Part shown: in pieces, positions 37,074-46,374 of the stretch
Numbering within the stretch: position 1 is the first letter of the stretch
Layout: the number at the start of each line of letters is the position of its first letter
Assembly: GCA_041583495.1 (NCBI GenBank)
Contig: JBFHFS010000007.1
Span: 66,711 to 130,710, forward strand
Reading direction: 5' to 3'
Source: JBFHFS01 sp041583495
Lineage (GTDB): Bacteria > Bacteroidota > Bacteroidia > Bacteroidales > Marinilabiliaceae
DNA: 64,000 bases
Translations under genes and position numbers: made by a program
The notes under the pieces: generated by a model
What the model was told of the DNA's origin: nothing
The model's input: only the letters and a program-made list of their open reading frames with translations
The model's database searches: none

Positions 37074-39497
37074 TTAATCCGCCCTGAACTCTACAATATG
37101 GGCGCCGGGGTTGGCACTGTTCTTCAATATATTGACCCGAATAAATTGTGCGTTCATCGGTTCAATTTCGTGTTCATAACCTTCGGGGCCAGCCACCCTG
37201 GTATTAGAAGAAGCATCGACCACCCGGTTCCATTGCTCCCCGTCTAAGGAGACCTCAATGGTGTATTGGTAATAACGCCCGCCATCCCAATAGGTAAACA
37301 GGTGCATTTTCTTAATCTCCTTTGTCTCGCTGAGTTCGACCTGCCACCATTGAGGGTAGGGGGAAGCATCCCAGAACTTGCTGATATCCACGTATCCGTC
37401 CACCGCATTTTCGGGTTCATAACCCGGATGAGAATCGGAGGCGGTCACCTTTCCGCCGGTGACCAGGGTTTTCTGAAAATCTTTTCGTTCGAACTCACAT
37501 TCGTATGACATTCCGTAGGGTTTTCCGTCGTAAAAACTCTTAACTTTTAAATAACACGATTGATCAATCTTCACGGCAGACCGGAAAAGCGGGGAAGTCG
37601 CTGTTGGGTTTGTTCGGTCCAGGGTATACCTGATCTCGGCCCCTGGTTTGAGTTCCTGAAACGACAACTCCACCTGGTCGATAAATTCCACCCGGTGACG
37701 GTAAATATTGGTGTCCCTCAGGGCCAGCATATTACCGGTAACCACCGGTTTGATGGCATTCAATTCAAAGGGCACAATCTTATACCCGATTAGTTGACCG
37801 TGCTTATCAAACACCCCAAATTTAGCCTCCATATCCTCCTTAAGCTCGATAGTTTGCGGGACTTGGGGAGAATCAACCGTCGGCATCTCACCATTGGTGG
37901 TATAGGTAATTTTGGTATCAGGCAAGAGTGGGGTCAGCTGAACAGAAGCCTGGCTGGCAAAGCGATTTTCGCGGTTCAGATATAACCCCTCATATTGGGG
38001 TTCGGTAAATCCTGATTTCTCTATTTTTGCCGGAAAGGTCAGGCGACTAAATGCGTGATCGGTTTTCAGATACCGCTTTCTATAATCGGAATAACTTTTT
38101 TTACGGTCGCCATTCCAAAACACTTCACTAATGGCGGGCACACGTTGATGAATACTGGCCATTTGCTGGGTCTCACTCATCTCCCACGAGCACATCTGGC
38201 CCCCCTTTATTGACACCTCTTTTCCCATCTGGATGGGCTTATGGTAAGAGGGGGTGACATTCCAGTGGTTTTCCCAGCGGCGAATATTCCAGTTATAGAT
38301 GTATTCGGGGCTCCAACGTCTTCCAGGGGTAATATAGGTCGGTTTCCACGAAGCATTTAAAATTTCATACCCGTTTTTCAGAAGGCTCTCCGGCCGTTGA
38401 TAGGCTGTTTCCCAGGCAAAGACAATCATATCCTTGGGGATTTGAACCTTTCGACTGCCGGTGCCCCCAAAGCTTTCCCAAACGAGGGTTTGTTTCCCGT
38501 ATTTTTTTACGATGTTGTGCATCCGCACAATGAAGTTCAGATAAATGTCATGAGCATTATCGAAGCCCATCTTTTCGACATAAGCTATTGCCTCATCTGT
38601 TTTCTCGAAGGTCCCCAACCAGGCTTCATCGGCCCCGATGTGAAAATAAGGGGAGGTATAAAAAACATCCATCATCTCTTTCATGATGGTTTCCATGGCC
38701 TGATACACCTTTTCATTGGTCATATCGATCACGCCCAGGCGGGACTCCCCAAACAATTCGGGCATATTTTTGCGCATCGTACCGGTGTGTCCGGGCGCGT
38801 CAAACTCCGGGATAATGGTGATGCCTCTTACTTTGGCGAACTCCACCAGGTCATTAAGTTCGCTTAGGGTATATTGACGATCCTTGCTGGCCAGCCGGGG
38901 ATAGGCCGAAGAGGGAAAGGTAAACGACTGATCGTCGGAAAGGTGCAACTGCAGATACCTTATCTTGTACCAACGACACAGCTCCACCACCTGTTTAACG
39001 GTTTCAATGTGGTGCCACTGGCGGGCCACATCCAGCATCATGCCCCGATATTCACATTCCGGTTGATCCTGAATATGGCAGATGGGAACCTTCAGATATT
39101 TCCCATCACTGCTGGTCATCTGCAACAAGGAGGTAACACCCATATTGACCGCATTGTAACTCCCTCCTTTAAGCGAAATATCTCGGCTGGTAACCTCCAG
39201 CGTATACTCTTCCTCGCCCAATGATTTATCGTAACTGATAAATACATCGGCTTTACCCTTCTTTTGTTTGGTAGAGCACTCGAAAAGCGAATAGAAGTCA
39301 TCGGCCAGCAACCTGGCTATTGGTGCCAGCTCCTTTTGACCATACCCTATTTTAAACCCATTCTCCAAGGTCAGAAGGCCCTCCCGCAGTTCCACCTCTC
39401 TGGGATAGGGTACGATAGACAGGTTCTCCTGAGAACGACTTTGACCTAAGAAAGAGAATAATAACACTAACACAAGAAAAACGTTATTCCTAATCAT
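37074..39497 (-). CDS. GH20 beta-N-acetylhexosaminidase with two chitobiase-C-like domains and a discoidin module
   Basis: An 807-residue secreted GH20 enzyme with signal MIRNNVFLVLVLLFSFLGQSRSQ. The barrel carries LHLSDDQSFTFP, IPEFDAPGHTG and the catalytic pair Asp290-Glu291 in HIGADEAW, a GADEA variant of the GGDEV seen in the two other copies here. After the barrel come two chitobiase-C-like beta domains (YTTNGEMPTVDSP and YTLDRTNPTATSP) and a C-terminal discoidin domain nearly matching that of the adjacent GH92. The start is the ATG at 39495-39497. A TTG eight codons upstream is rejected. It is the first intact glycosidase gene after the SusC/SusD/PKD genes, separated from them by a decayed gene. 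Confidence 0.92.
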   Translation of the reverse strand: MIRNNVFLVLVLLFSFLGQSRSQENLSIVPYPREVELREGLLTLENGFKIGYGQKELAPIARLLADDFYSLFECSTKQKKGKADVFISYDKSLGEEEYTLEVTSRDISLKGGSYNAVNMGVTSLLQMTSSDGKYLKVPICHIQDQPECEYRGMMLDVARQWHHIETVKQVVELCRWYKIRYLQLHLSDDQSFTFPSSAYPRLASKDRQYTLSELNDLVEFAKVRGITIIPEFDAPGHTGTMRKNMPELFGESRLGVIDMTNEKVYQAMETIMKEMMDVFYTSPYFHIGADEAWLGTFEKTDEAIAYVEKMGFDNAHDIYLNFIVRMHNIVKKYGKQTLVWESFGGTGSRKVQIPKDMIVFAWETAYQRPESLLKNGYEILNASWKPTYITPGRRWSPEYIYNWNIRRWENHWNVTPSYHKPIQMGKEVSIKGGQMCSWEMSETQQMASIHQRVPAISEVFWNGDRKKSYSDYRKRYLKTDHAFSRLTFPAKIEKSGFTEPQYEGLYLNRENRFASQASVQLTPLLPDTKITYTTNGEMPTVDSPQVPQTIELKEDMEAKFGVFDKHGQLIGYKIVPFELNAIKPVVTGNMLALRDTNIYRHRVEFIDQVELSFQELKPGAEIRYTLDRTNPTATSPLFRSAVKIDQSCYLKVKSFYDGKPYGMSYECEFERKDFQKTLVTGGKVTASDSHPGYEPENAVDGYVDISKFWDASPYPQWWQVELSETKEIKKMHLFTYWDGGRYYQYTIEVSLDGEQWNRVVDASSNTRVAGPEGYEHEIEPMNAQFIRVNILKNSANPGAHIVEFRAD
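37077..37458 (-). repeat. discoidin-domain coding repeat, copy 2 (in GH20)
   Basis: This is the partner of the segment at 33959-34345. The two are in the same orientation about 3.1 kb apart and end their host genes. Each falls at the very C-terminus of its protein, consistent with duplication or gene conversion of a binding module. Confidence 0.7.
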
Positions 39498-39567
39498 CCT
39501 TACAATTATTTTGAATTTCAATACTGTTTCTGTTTTTTAGCTAAAACGCTAAATATAACTATTTGAC

Positions 39568-40412
39568 TCACCGCCTGAAAGGGTATTTCGCCACAACATT
39601 TTTCGTTCTTTCACCAGGGGTCACTTTAAGGATCCCAACTCTCCCTGCTTCAAGACCGCCTCTACGATGGTATTATCTGGCGCATGCCATTTAAAATCAA
39701 CATTCCACACCTTTGGCCAGGCAGGAAAAAGCACTATCTTGTTACCAATGGTCTGCATCAGCATTTCCTGAAGCCTATCATACCCGATTCACCCCAATTG
39801 TGATCAGGCACCCAATCGAGCCCAGAACCCCAGAAGCCAGGAAACCGGTGGGGGCTTTCCTGTAACTTCTTTGTATTGTAACTGGCAGCTTTCTGTATCA
39901 TCCCCTATAGCGCAAACTGAATGCCATCCTGATGTCAGCTCATGATAGTGCCTTTGCGAAAATCAGGGGCCGCCTGATAGTTGTTTTTGAAAGTTTGAAT
40001 TTATAGGTTCCCCAACTTAAATTGGTCAAACGGGAATAACGGAAAAAACTGAGGCAACTCCTGATTGTCTTCCTTTAACCAATTTTGGGTAAGTTTTAGT
40101 ATTCTCTTTCCGTCAACTACGTCAAATCTAAAAACTCCATGCTAAAATTTTAAGAAAAAATGGGCCTCTTAATAAATGGACTTGGCGTTAAATGCAGGCG
40201 GATTCTACCAAGCTTGAGGTACAAGCCATTCTCGCTCAAACAACCGCTTCTTTGCAGGTACAAATAAACATCGCCCTTCACGAGCCAATCCTTACAGCCA
40301 ATATCGTCATCCACCAGGGGCATTAATTCGCTGGAACTTTCACTTGCCGTATCCCAAACGATCTTTAAATAATTGTCAGTTTCTTTTACACTAAATGGAA
40401 CCCGCCGGGATA
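39568..40412 (-). pseudogene. DUF5703-like glycosidase relic, internally deleted and frameshifted
   Basis: The minus strand of this gene-free gap encodes pieces of one large protein in several frames. About 40412-40150 reads SVKETDNYLKIVWDTASES and then KGDVYLYLQRSG and LYLKLGRIRL, the style of a DUF5703 N-terminal domain. About 40130-40010 reads RFDVVDGKRILKLTQNWL and FPLFPFDQF. Then fragments with GTIMS, a stop in place of Trp, HQDGIQ, GFWGSGLDWVPDHNWGESG, and after a frameshift LQEMLMQTIGNKIVLFPAW and VDFKWHAPDNTIVEAVL, ending with TGA at 39568-39570. These follow the order of the C-terminal (alpha/alpha)6 region of that family. The intact protein would be about 700-800 residues, so several hundred codons have been lost from the middle. 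The family name is from memory of sequence style. Confidence 0.65.
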
Positions 40413-40599
40413 ATCATCTTTTTTTATGTGAAGAAATTCTCATTCGCGATTTTTAACTGCTTATCAATTGTAATAATAACTATATTCCAACAGAGCCCCA
40501 GAATCCCTAATCTCAATTAAATGATAGAATATTCTCCTCAAAAAATTAAAATAATCCGGGAGGTATTTAGTATCCTCCCGGATTCTAGATCCTAAAAAA
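40413..40599. other. spacer between PKD-lipoprotein gene and relic
   Basis: AT-rich sequence with no recognisable coding content. It holds the terminator listed at 40553-40584. Confidence 0.4.
40553..40584 (-). terminator. intrinsic terminator after SusC/SusD/PKD genes
   Basis: A perfect 11-bp stem, AATCCGGGAGG with CCTCCCGGATT, closes a 10-base loop. On the minus strand it is followed by ATTTTAATTTTTT. It lies 16 bases past the stop of the PKD lipoprotein gene, so part of the transcription from the SusC promoter probably ends here, and the glycosidase genes downstream may depend on read-through or on another promoter. Confidence 0.8.
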
Positions 40600-41352
40600 C
40601 TACTTTTTCCTTGCGATAACAACCATTTCATCAATTCTTTTCCCATCCCAGGGCTCGGAATCATCAGACCACAATTCGGCATACTCTAACGAGAGCGTAC
40701 CAGTATCGGCATTGTACCGGCCACGACCCTGAGTTAATACCGAAGCGGTGTAACCATAGCCCGAGAGGGTGTACAAAAACTGCTTGGGAATTTCGATTAT
40801 CCCATCCTCTTTAAGAATAATTTTGGCAAAGTCGTTGGTTCCCGGATCAATGGTTTCATAACCCCAACTCTTATACATCAGTCGGTTCTCTTTCAGGATA
40901 TTGCCAAACAGGATGGCATTCTCTCCTTCCACCAATGTAGTAGAAGTGGTGAAATCAATTTTTAACCCACCCGGTACTTGAGAGACACCTTCATATTCGC
41001 CCACAAAATTGGCCGCATCCCCGGTTTTCCCGGGGATGGAAATATCAATGGAATCGATCGCCGCCTTGTAATAACCTTCCGAGAAGGCCGTAAACCGAAT
41101 GCGCCAGTCACCAGGCAGCTCATACTTGTAGACGGGCGCCTTTTCGGTGGAAATGACCCCATCGCCAAACTCCCATAAAAAGTTTTTAGCGTTCTTGGAT
41201 TCATTAGAAAAACTTACATCAAACCCGTTGATATCCTTTAGGGTAATTTTGACTTCCGGATTGGGAACGCTCAAATCATAGCTTTCAAATTTGTCACACG
41301 AAGAAAATGTAATTCCCGCTGCAACGATTGAAAAAATAACTAATCGTTTCAT
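40600..41352 (-). CDS. PKD-domain surface lipoprotein, probable glycan-binding protein
   Basis: A 250-residue lipoprotein (signal ending ITFSSC, Cys19). Residues 30-110 form a PKD-type Ig fold with the landmark FLWEFGDGVISTE. The C-terminal half is beta-rich with no named domain seen. It is encoded 24 bases after SusD, the place where surface glycan-binding proteins (SusE/SusF equivalents) are usually encoded in such loci, so binding of the target glycan at the cell surface is inferred. There is no sign of catalytic function. A hairpin terminator follows its stop codon. Confidence 0.7.
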   Translation of the reverse strand: MKRLVIFSIVAAGITFSSCDKFESYDLSVPNPEVKITLKDINGFDVSFSNESKNAKNFLWEFGDGVISTEKAPVYKYELPGDWRIRFTAFSEGYYKAAIDSIDISIPGKTGDAANFVGEYEGVSQVPGGLKIDFTTSTTLVEGENAILFGNILKENRLMYKSWGYETIDPGTNDFAKIILKEDGIIEIPKQFLYTLSGYGYTASVLTQGRGRYNADTGTLSLEYAELWSDDSEPWDGKRIDEMVVIARKK

Positions 41353-41376
41353 ATGTTGATTATTTTTAAAAAATTT

Positions 41377-42912
41377 CTACTCTGAAAATTTATACTTAAC
41401 AGGGGCCACATAAGCGGGAGAAGTCACCACTTCTGTTTCGGAAGCCCACCACACGTTTCCCCAGAGATTGTTGGTCAGCTGAGGCTCTACCGAAGAGAAA
41501 TTAGGATTGCCCCCCCGTTGGTTATGAGAATAGGGTAACCGGTCGGGGTAACCATTTTCTATGGAGAACCCGATGCTTACAAAGTCAAGATGCGGAAAAC
41601 CGCCTCTGCGCAACATGGCGAAGGTATTCAAAGCTTGATGGAACTGATCGAGGTAGCGTTGGGTCAGGATTTGTTCCTTGGCCTTCGATACATCAAAAGT
41701 GGCAAAAGCGCCTGCCATATAATTGCTGATGGCCCCCTCGTCGATCACGCCCCACTTTTTCATAGAGGCTTCAATTCCGGCCTCGTAGGCAGCCTCTGCT
41801 GACTCCCCTACAGAATAGCCTTTGCTAGCGGCTTCGGCTTTGATAAACATCACTTCGGAATAGGTCATCACATCGATAGGCCGATACCAATCCAGGGCGA
41901 TGGCATCCCCCACGGTAGATACTTTCTTACGGTCGAAAGAAGCCATTGGGTTGGGTACGGCTGCGGGAGCACCGGTATACTCATATTCGGTCCAGATTCC
42001 TTCAGCCACTGAATCCACAGAATTTTCAGTAGGGTTCAGGAAGATGGTACGACGAGGGTCATTGTTCTCACAAAGCAGATCGACCACTGTTGAACCAACA
42101 GTCCGGATATTATTATTCTCACGGGTCTGTTGCACAAAGGTCACCCGGTTTGGAGAAGCATCACTATAAAATTTAACCCCCACATTGTCTTCATTTCCTT
42201 CCATTACGGGATAGGTATCCTCATCACCAAAAATCTCTTCCAAGCCGGCTTTGGCAGTGGCATTATCCACTTCCGACATTCTTAAATACAAACGGGCTCT
42301 TAACGAATTGGCAAACTTTTTCCATTTCAGCATGTCGCCCTGACCATAGATATCGGACTCTCCATCCACATCGGCGACGCCGGGGTTCAGATCAATTTTA
42401 CCCGCGGCTTCTTTCAGTTTCAATACCAAATTCTTATAAATACTCTCCTGTGAATCGTATTTGGGATAGAGCAATCGTTCTTCTTCCCCTCTTAATGCTT
42501 CGCTATAAGGAATGTCGCCATTCATATCGGTCCAGTTGGCAAAGATCCAGGCCTCCATAATCATGGCAATAGCCTCATAGTTCAAGTGCTTCTTTTCAAT
42601 AGCCTGCTTTCTTAATTTCTCAAGATTATTAAGTACATAGGTTTCGTTGTTGTAGATTGCATCGATGTTCCAGTCGTAATCGAAGACCTGTTCGGTATAA
42701 CCTAGGCGACCATGATATTGCACCCAGGTCATAGCCACCCATATATTATTGTCATCCAGCAGCGTATGTGTTATCGTACGTTGTGCGCTAAGCATAATGG
42801 AGGGCATGGAGGCGGTAATGGGTCGGTTGGGATCCTTATTCAGCTCATCAAACCCATCGGTGCAGGCAGACAACCCTACAACGATAATCAGAAAATATAG
42901 TATTCGTTTCAT
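41377..42912 (-). CDS. SusD/RagB-like outer-membrane lipoprotein
   Basis: A 511-residue SusD-family protein, the lid-like glycan-binding partner of the SusC transporter. The signal is MKRILYFLIIVVGLSAC with the Cys lipid anchor at 17. Typical features are DELNKDPNRP shortly after the anchor, the helical WVQYHG region, MIMEAWIFANWTDMNGDIPYSEAL, and a C-terminal asparagine- and aromatic-rich part with LRRGGFPHLDF. It belongs to the SusD-like subgroup of PF12771 style, shared by the second SusD in this window. The start is the ATG at 42910-42912. A TTG three codons upstream is less likely. It lies 11 bases after SusC. Confidence 0.95.
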   Translation of the reverse strand: MKRILYFLIIVVGLSACTDGFDELNKDPNRPITASMPSIMLSAQRTITHTLLDDNNIWVAMTWVQYHGRLGYTEQVFDYDWNIDAIYNNETYVLNNLEKLRKQAIEKKHLNYEAIAMIMEAWIFANWTDMNGDIPYSEALRGEEERLLYPKYDSQESIYKNLVLKLKEAAGKIDLNPGVADVDGESDIYGQGDMLKWKKFANSLRARLYLRMSEVDNATAKAGLEEIFGDEDTYPVMEGNEDNVGVKFYSDASPNRVTFVQQTRENNNIRTVGSTVVDLLCENNDPRRTIFLNPTENSVDSVAEGIWTEYEYTGAPAAVPNPMASFDRKKVSTVGDAIALDWYRPIDVMTYSEVMFIKAEAASKGYSVGESAEAAYEAGIEASMKKWGVIDEGAISNYMAGAFATFDVSKAKEQILTQRYLDQFHQALNTFAMLRRGGFPHLDFVSIGFSIENGYPDRLPYSHNQRGGNPNFSSVEPQLTNNLWGNVWWASETEVVTSPAYVAPVKYKFSE

Positions 42913-42923
42913 TTCTACCAAGA

Positions 42924-45900
42924 TTAAAAGTTAACACTTAATTTAAAATTAATTCTCCGGGGAGAAGGCAAGGCCCCACTCTCCATTCCTGAACCTGCAT
43001 TGGTACGACCCAAAGAAGCCTCCGGATCGACATTAGGAATGTGACTTACCAAGGTGGCCACGTTATATAACGAACCCGAAAGAGTAATCCCTTGTATCAC
43101 TTTAAGAGGTTTGATATACTTTTTGGGGAAACGGTAGGTGAGCACCACCGACTGAAGTTTAAGATAGCTGGCATCGAATACATGCTCTTCGTGCAGGCTT
43201 CCCAACCAACCATAATAGTCCTGAGCTTCCACATAGGTCTGATTCTCTTCATAACCGGTTACATTTCCACTTTCATCTTTCACCTCAACAACACCATCGG
43301 CTCTGACGCCTCCACCCTGCGACACGGGAAGTCGTTTTTCGATTCCTTTATCATTGAGGCCTACGGTTTCCTGTAATAACCCCCGACTCATATTGGTGGC
43401 ATCCGACATAGAATAAATGTCCCCACCAAACCGTCCACTCAGGGTGGCACTCAATCTGAACTCCTTATATCTGATAGAATTGGTCACACCTCCTAAAACC
43501 TTGGGCATGGCATTCCCGATGTGCTGATCCCAGCTCATATTGGGATAATCCTGAGAGCGATAAGGTTTCCCGTTATCCATGATGATGTTCCGGCCATCAG
43601 GGTTCTTCACATAACTGTACCCATACATTTCGCCGTACAACTCACCTTCTACTACCCTAATCTCCATGCTACCCCATGAAGTTCTGACAAACTTAATTTC
43701 ATCGGGCAGTTCAACCAGCTTGTTTTCATTTTTAGAGGCGTTGGCAATTAAATTCCATTGGAAGTTCTTATTACGAACCAGGGTGGCATTCAACATTAAT
43801 TCAACTCCTTTATTTTGAACATCTCCGGCATTGATCGTTGCGTAGGAAAACCCGGATTCCCTGGGAATTCCCGTTGTTACGATTTGGTTCCTCGTATTGG
43901 TTTTATAAAAAGCCAGGTCGAAGTTCAATCGGTTATCGAAGAAATTCAATTCCGTTCCCACTTCAAGGGAGTTGGTACGTTGAGGTTTTAGATCGGTGGG
44001 TGGCAGGGTAGAGGTATAGGCATTGGTTTGTTTACCATCCCAGGGATCTCCGGCCCCATAGGTCCCGGCCAACTGATAGGGAGCTGTATCGGCACCTACC
44101 TGTGCCCAGCTGGCCCTCAATTTACCAAATGAAAGGATTTTCGATTCTATATTAAAGGCCTCTGTAATTAAGAAAGACATTGAAGCAGCAGGATAAAAGT
44201 AAGAGCGGTTTTGTTTGGGCAATGTGGAAGACCAATCGTTACGCCCGGTCAAATCCACATACAAATAGTCATTGTATCCAAAAGACATCAGACCAAATAC
44301 ACTTTGCGTCTCTTTTTCGGAGTAGCTTTGTGATGCTTGTTTATCGCCCACGCCATTTCCTAAATTCGCAAACCCGGGCGTTGCCAGTTCACTGACGCTT
44401 GAACTCCAGTTACTATCATAGGTTTTGCGTTGATTGGCACCCAGGTTGAACGACAGGTCCAGGTTCTCCATAAGCTTTCGTTTTCCGAAGAGCATGAAAT
44501 CATAATTGTTTTCGTTGTGGGTACTGCTGCTCACAGAATAACCACCATCGTTCCAAAATGAACCTGAACTGGTAAGCCCTGCGTCAATTTCAGTAAATGA
44601 AGCATACTCTCCGTTGCTTAAGTTTTTGGATACCGACACTTTTGCCTCCAACCAGTCGGTGATGGCATACCGCAGCCCGGTACTAGCCGTGAGGTTATAT
44701 CTCTTATACTTATTAAAATCCTCATTCAAGGTCCAATAAGGGTTATCAAACTCCAACCATTTAACCTGCGATCCATCCGGTCTCTTATGAGGGATAGAGT
44801 TGATATACTTCATATCGTAGTTGGAAGGCATTTTAATCAAATTCTGGATGATGCCGTCACCATAACCCGGTACGCGGTTGTCACTGCTCGACTCATTATA
44901 GTTAATCATAAATTCAGCCTTCCACTTTTTGGATAAGGTGGAGAGATAATTAGCGGTTAAACCATTCCTTGCCTCATCGGTTTCGGGAATCATACCGGCC
45001 TCATCAGCATGTCGGAGCGAAACACGGCCATAGTTATCTTCACCACCAAACGACATGGAGAGGTTGTGTTCTTTTAGGATCCCAGTACGCCAAAAGTCCG
45101 TGACATTATCGGGATGACTAATCCAGGGAACTTTTACCACCTGCCCATTAATCACAGGGGCTCTGAACTGAGGCAAATATAACTGCGGGTCGAATTTTGG
45201 CCCCCAGGAGTTTTGAGTTAATTCGTTGGTTCCCGGATTATTACGATCCCCCCGATACTCATACACCCCATTATTACCTGCACCGTACTCTTGCTGATAA
45301 TCGGGTAGGTTGGCAGGATTCGAAAAGGTCATGCCATAGGAATAGTTAATCCCGGCGCCTTTTTTTATACCTTTTCCTTTTTTGGTAGAAATAAGAATCA
45401 CCCCGTTGGAGGCTCTTGATCCGTATAAGGCGGTAGCACCGGCGCCCTTCAATACGGTTATCTCCTCAATATCTTCTGGATTCACCTTTGAGATAGGATC
45501 GCCCCAGTCGATGGTTCCACGGGTTCTCCAGGCGTCCCAAAAAGATTGTTTATCCACCTCATCGTTGTAAAAAGGCACCCCATCGATTACGAACAGCGGG
45601 AGGTTGTTTCCACTCAGGTTGGTGTTTCCCCTTATAATAATGTTTGAAGAGCCACCCATCCCGGAGGTTCCCCCAGTAATTTGCACCCCGGCAATTTTTC
45701 CGGCCAAACCCTGCACGAGGTTTGGTTCGGCCTCAAAGGAGATATCTTCACCTTTAAGGCTCTGTAGCGCATAACCTACCGACTTTTTTTCGCGGGAAAT
45801 GAACTTGGCCGTGGTAACGACTTCGTTCAACACCGTTACATTTTCTTTCATGGTGATGTTAATCACACTTCGGCCCTCAATATCGACTTCCTGAGTTTCG

Positions 45901-46130
45901 AAACCGATAAAGCTAACCACCAACGTATGATCGGCTTTGGTCGCCTGAATCACAAATTTACCATCCATATCGGTAACCGTTCCTTTTTGTGCTTCTTTCT
46001 CAATTATATTAACACCAGGCAGAGGGAGTCCACCCTCATCTTTAATGGTTCCACTCACGGAATGTGTTTGAGCGTAGCTAACAAAAAAGCTTGCTAAACA
46101 CAAAAACAGCAATAGAGATTTTTTTCTCAT
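42924..46130 (-). CDS. SusC/RagA-like TonB-dependent transporter
   Basis: A 1068-residue outer-membrane receptor of the SusC family that imports oligosaccharides with TonB energy. After the signal peptide (cleaved at SYAQ) comes a carboxypeptidase-regulatory-like domain (SVSGTIKDEGGLPLPGVNI), then the plug with GKIAGVQITGGTSGMGG, IIIRGNTNLSG and LFVIDGVPFYN, then a 22-strand barrel ending in INFKLSVNF with the terminal Phe. There is no STN domain, so this copy is not built for sigma/anti-sigma signalling, in line with the hybrid two-component gene next to it. It heads the run of SusD, PKD lipoprotein and, past a terminator, the glycosidases. Confidence 0.95.
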   Translation of the reverse strand: MRKKSLLLFLCLASFFVSYAQTHSVSGTIKDEGGLPLPGVNIIEKEAQKGTVTDMDGKFVIQATKADHTLVVSFIGFETQEVDIEGRSVINITMKENVTVLNEVVTTAKFISREKKSVGYALQSLKGEDISFEAEPNLVQGLAGKIAGVQITGGTSGMGGSSNIIIRGNTNLSGNNLPLFVIDGVPFYNDEVDKQSFWDAWRTRGTIDWGDPISKVNPEDIEEITVLKGAGATALYGSRASNGVILISTKKGKGIKKGAGINYSYGMTFSNPANLPDYQQEYGAGNNGVYEYRGDRNNPGTNELTQNSWGPKFDPQLYLPQFRAPVINGQVVKVPWISHPDNVTDFWRTGILKEHNLSMSFGGEDNYGRVSLRHADEAGMIPETDEARNGLTANYLSTLSKKWKAEFMINYNESSSDNRVPGYGDGIIQNLIKMPSNYDMKYINSIPHKRPDGSQVKWLEFDNPYWTLNEDFNKYKRYNLTASTGLRYAITDWLEAKVSVSKNLSNGEYASFTEIDAGLTSSGSFWNDGGYSVSSSTHNENNYDFMLFGKRKLMENLDLSFNLGANQRKTYDSNWSSSVSELATPGFANLGNGVGDKQASQSYSEKETQSVFGLMSFGYNDYLYVDLTGRNDWSSTLPKQNRSYFYPAASMSFLITEAFNIESKILSFGKLRASWAQVGADTAPYQLAGTYGAGDPWDGKQTNAYTSTLPPTDLKPQRTNSLEVGTELNFFDNRLNFDLAFYKTNTRNQIVTTGIPRESGFSYATINAGDVQNKGVELMLNATLVRNKNFQWNLIANASKNENKLVELPDEIKFVRTSWGSMEIRVVEGELYGEMYGYSYVKNPDGRNIIMDNGKPYRSQDYPNMSWDQHIGNAMPKVLGGVTNSIRYKEFRLSATLSGRFGGDIYSMSDATNMSRGLLQETVGLNDKGIEKRLPVSQGGGVRADGVVEVKDESGNVTGYEENQTYVEAQDYYGWLGSLHEEHVFDASYLKLQSVVLTYRFPKKYIKPLKVIQGITLSGSLYNVATLVSHIPNVDPEASLGRTNAGSGMESGALPSPRRINFKLSVNF

Positions 46131-46336
46131 AACATAAAATAAATTAGTTCATAAATAATAGGAAATGGTAATACTTAAAAATTATTCAATCGTTTATCGA
46201 AAAGAGGCAATGGCAATTCCAAAAGGGAATGAGGAGGTATTTCATTTCTCTACCCAAGAAATAAAATAACCGGGTGGCATTTGCCCCCTGTTTAGATCCA
46301 CACTCTTTAACACTTTTCGACAAAATATTGAATTAA

Positions 46337-46344
46337 CAAATGTA
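46337..46344 (-). promoter_or_regulatory. candidate -7 element of the SusC promoter (TACATTTG)
   Basis: TACATTTG on the minus strand fits the Bacteroidetes -7 consensus and would start a transcript near 46330, giving SusC a leader of about 200 bases. No -33 TTG is at the usual distance. The region where it should be is occupied by the inverted repeat at 46358-46374, which is typical of an activator-dependent promoter. Confidence 0.4.
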
Positions 46345-46357
46345 GGATGGAAGTCGC

Positions 46358-46374
46358 TTCTACAGGCTGTAGAA
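46358..46374. promoter_or_regulatory. inverted repeat, candidate operator for the SusC promoter
   Basis: TTCTACAG-G-CTGTAGAA is an 8-bp perfect inverted repeat around one base. Its centre is about 25 bases upstream of the TACATTTG element on the minus strand, overlapping the -33 position. Binding by the adjacent hybrid two-component regulator is an inference. Confidence 0.45.
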
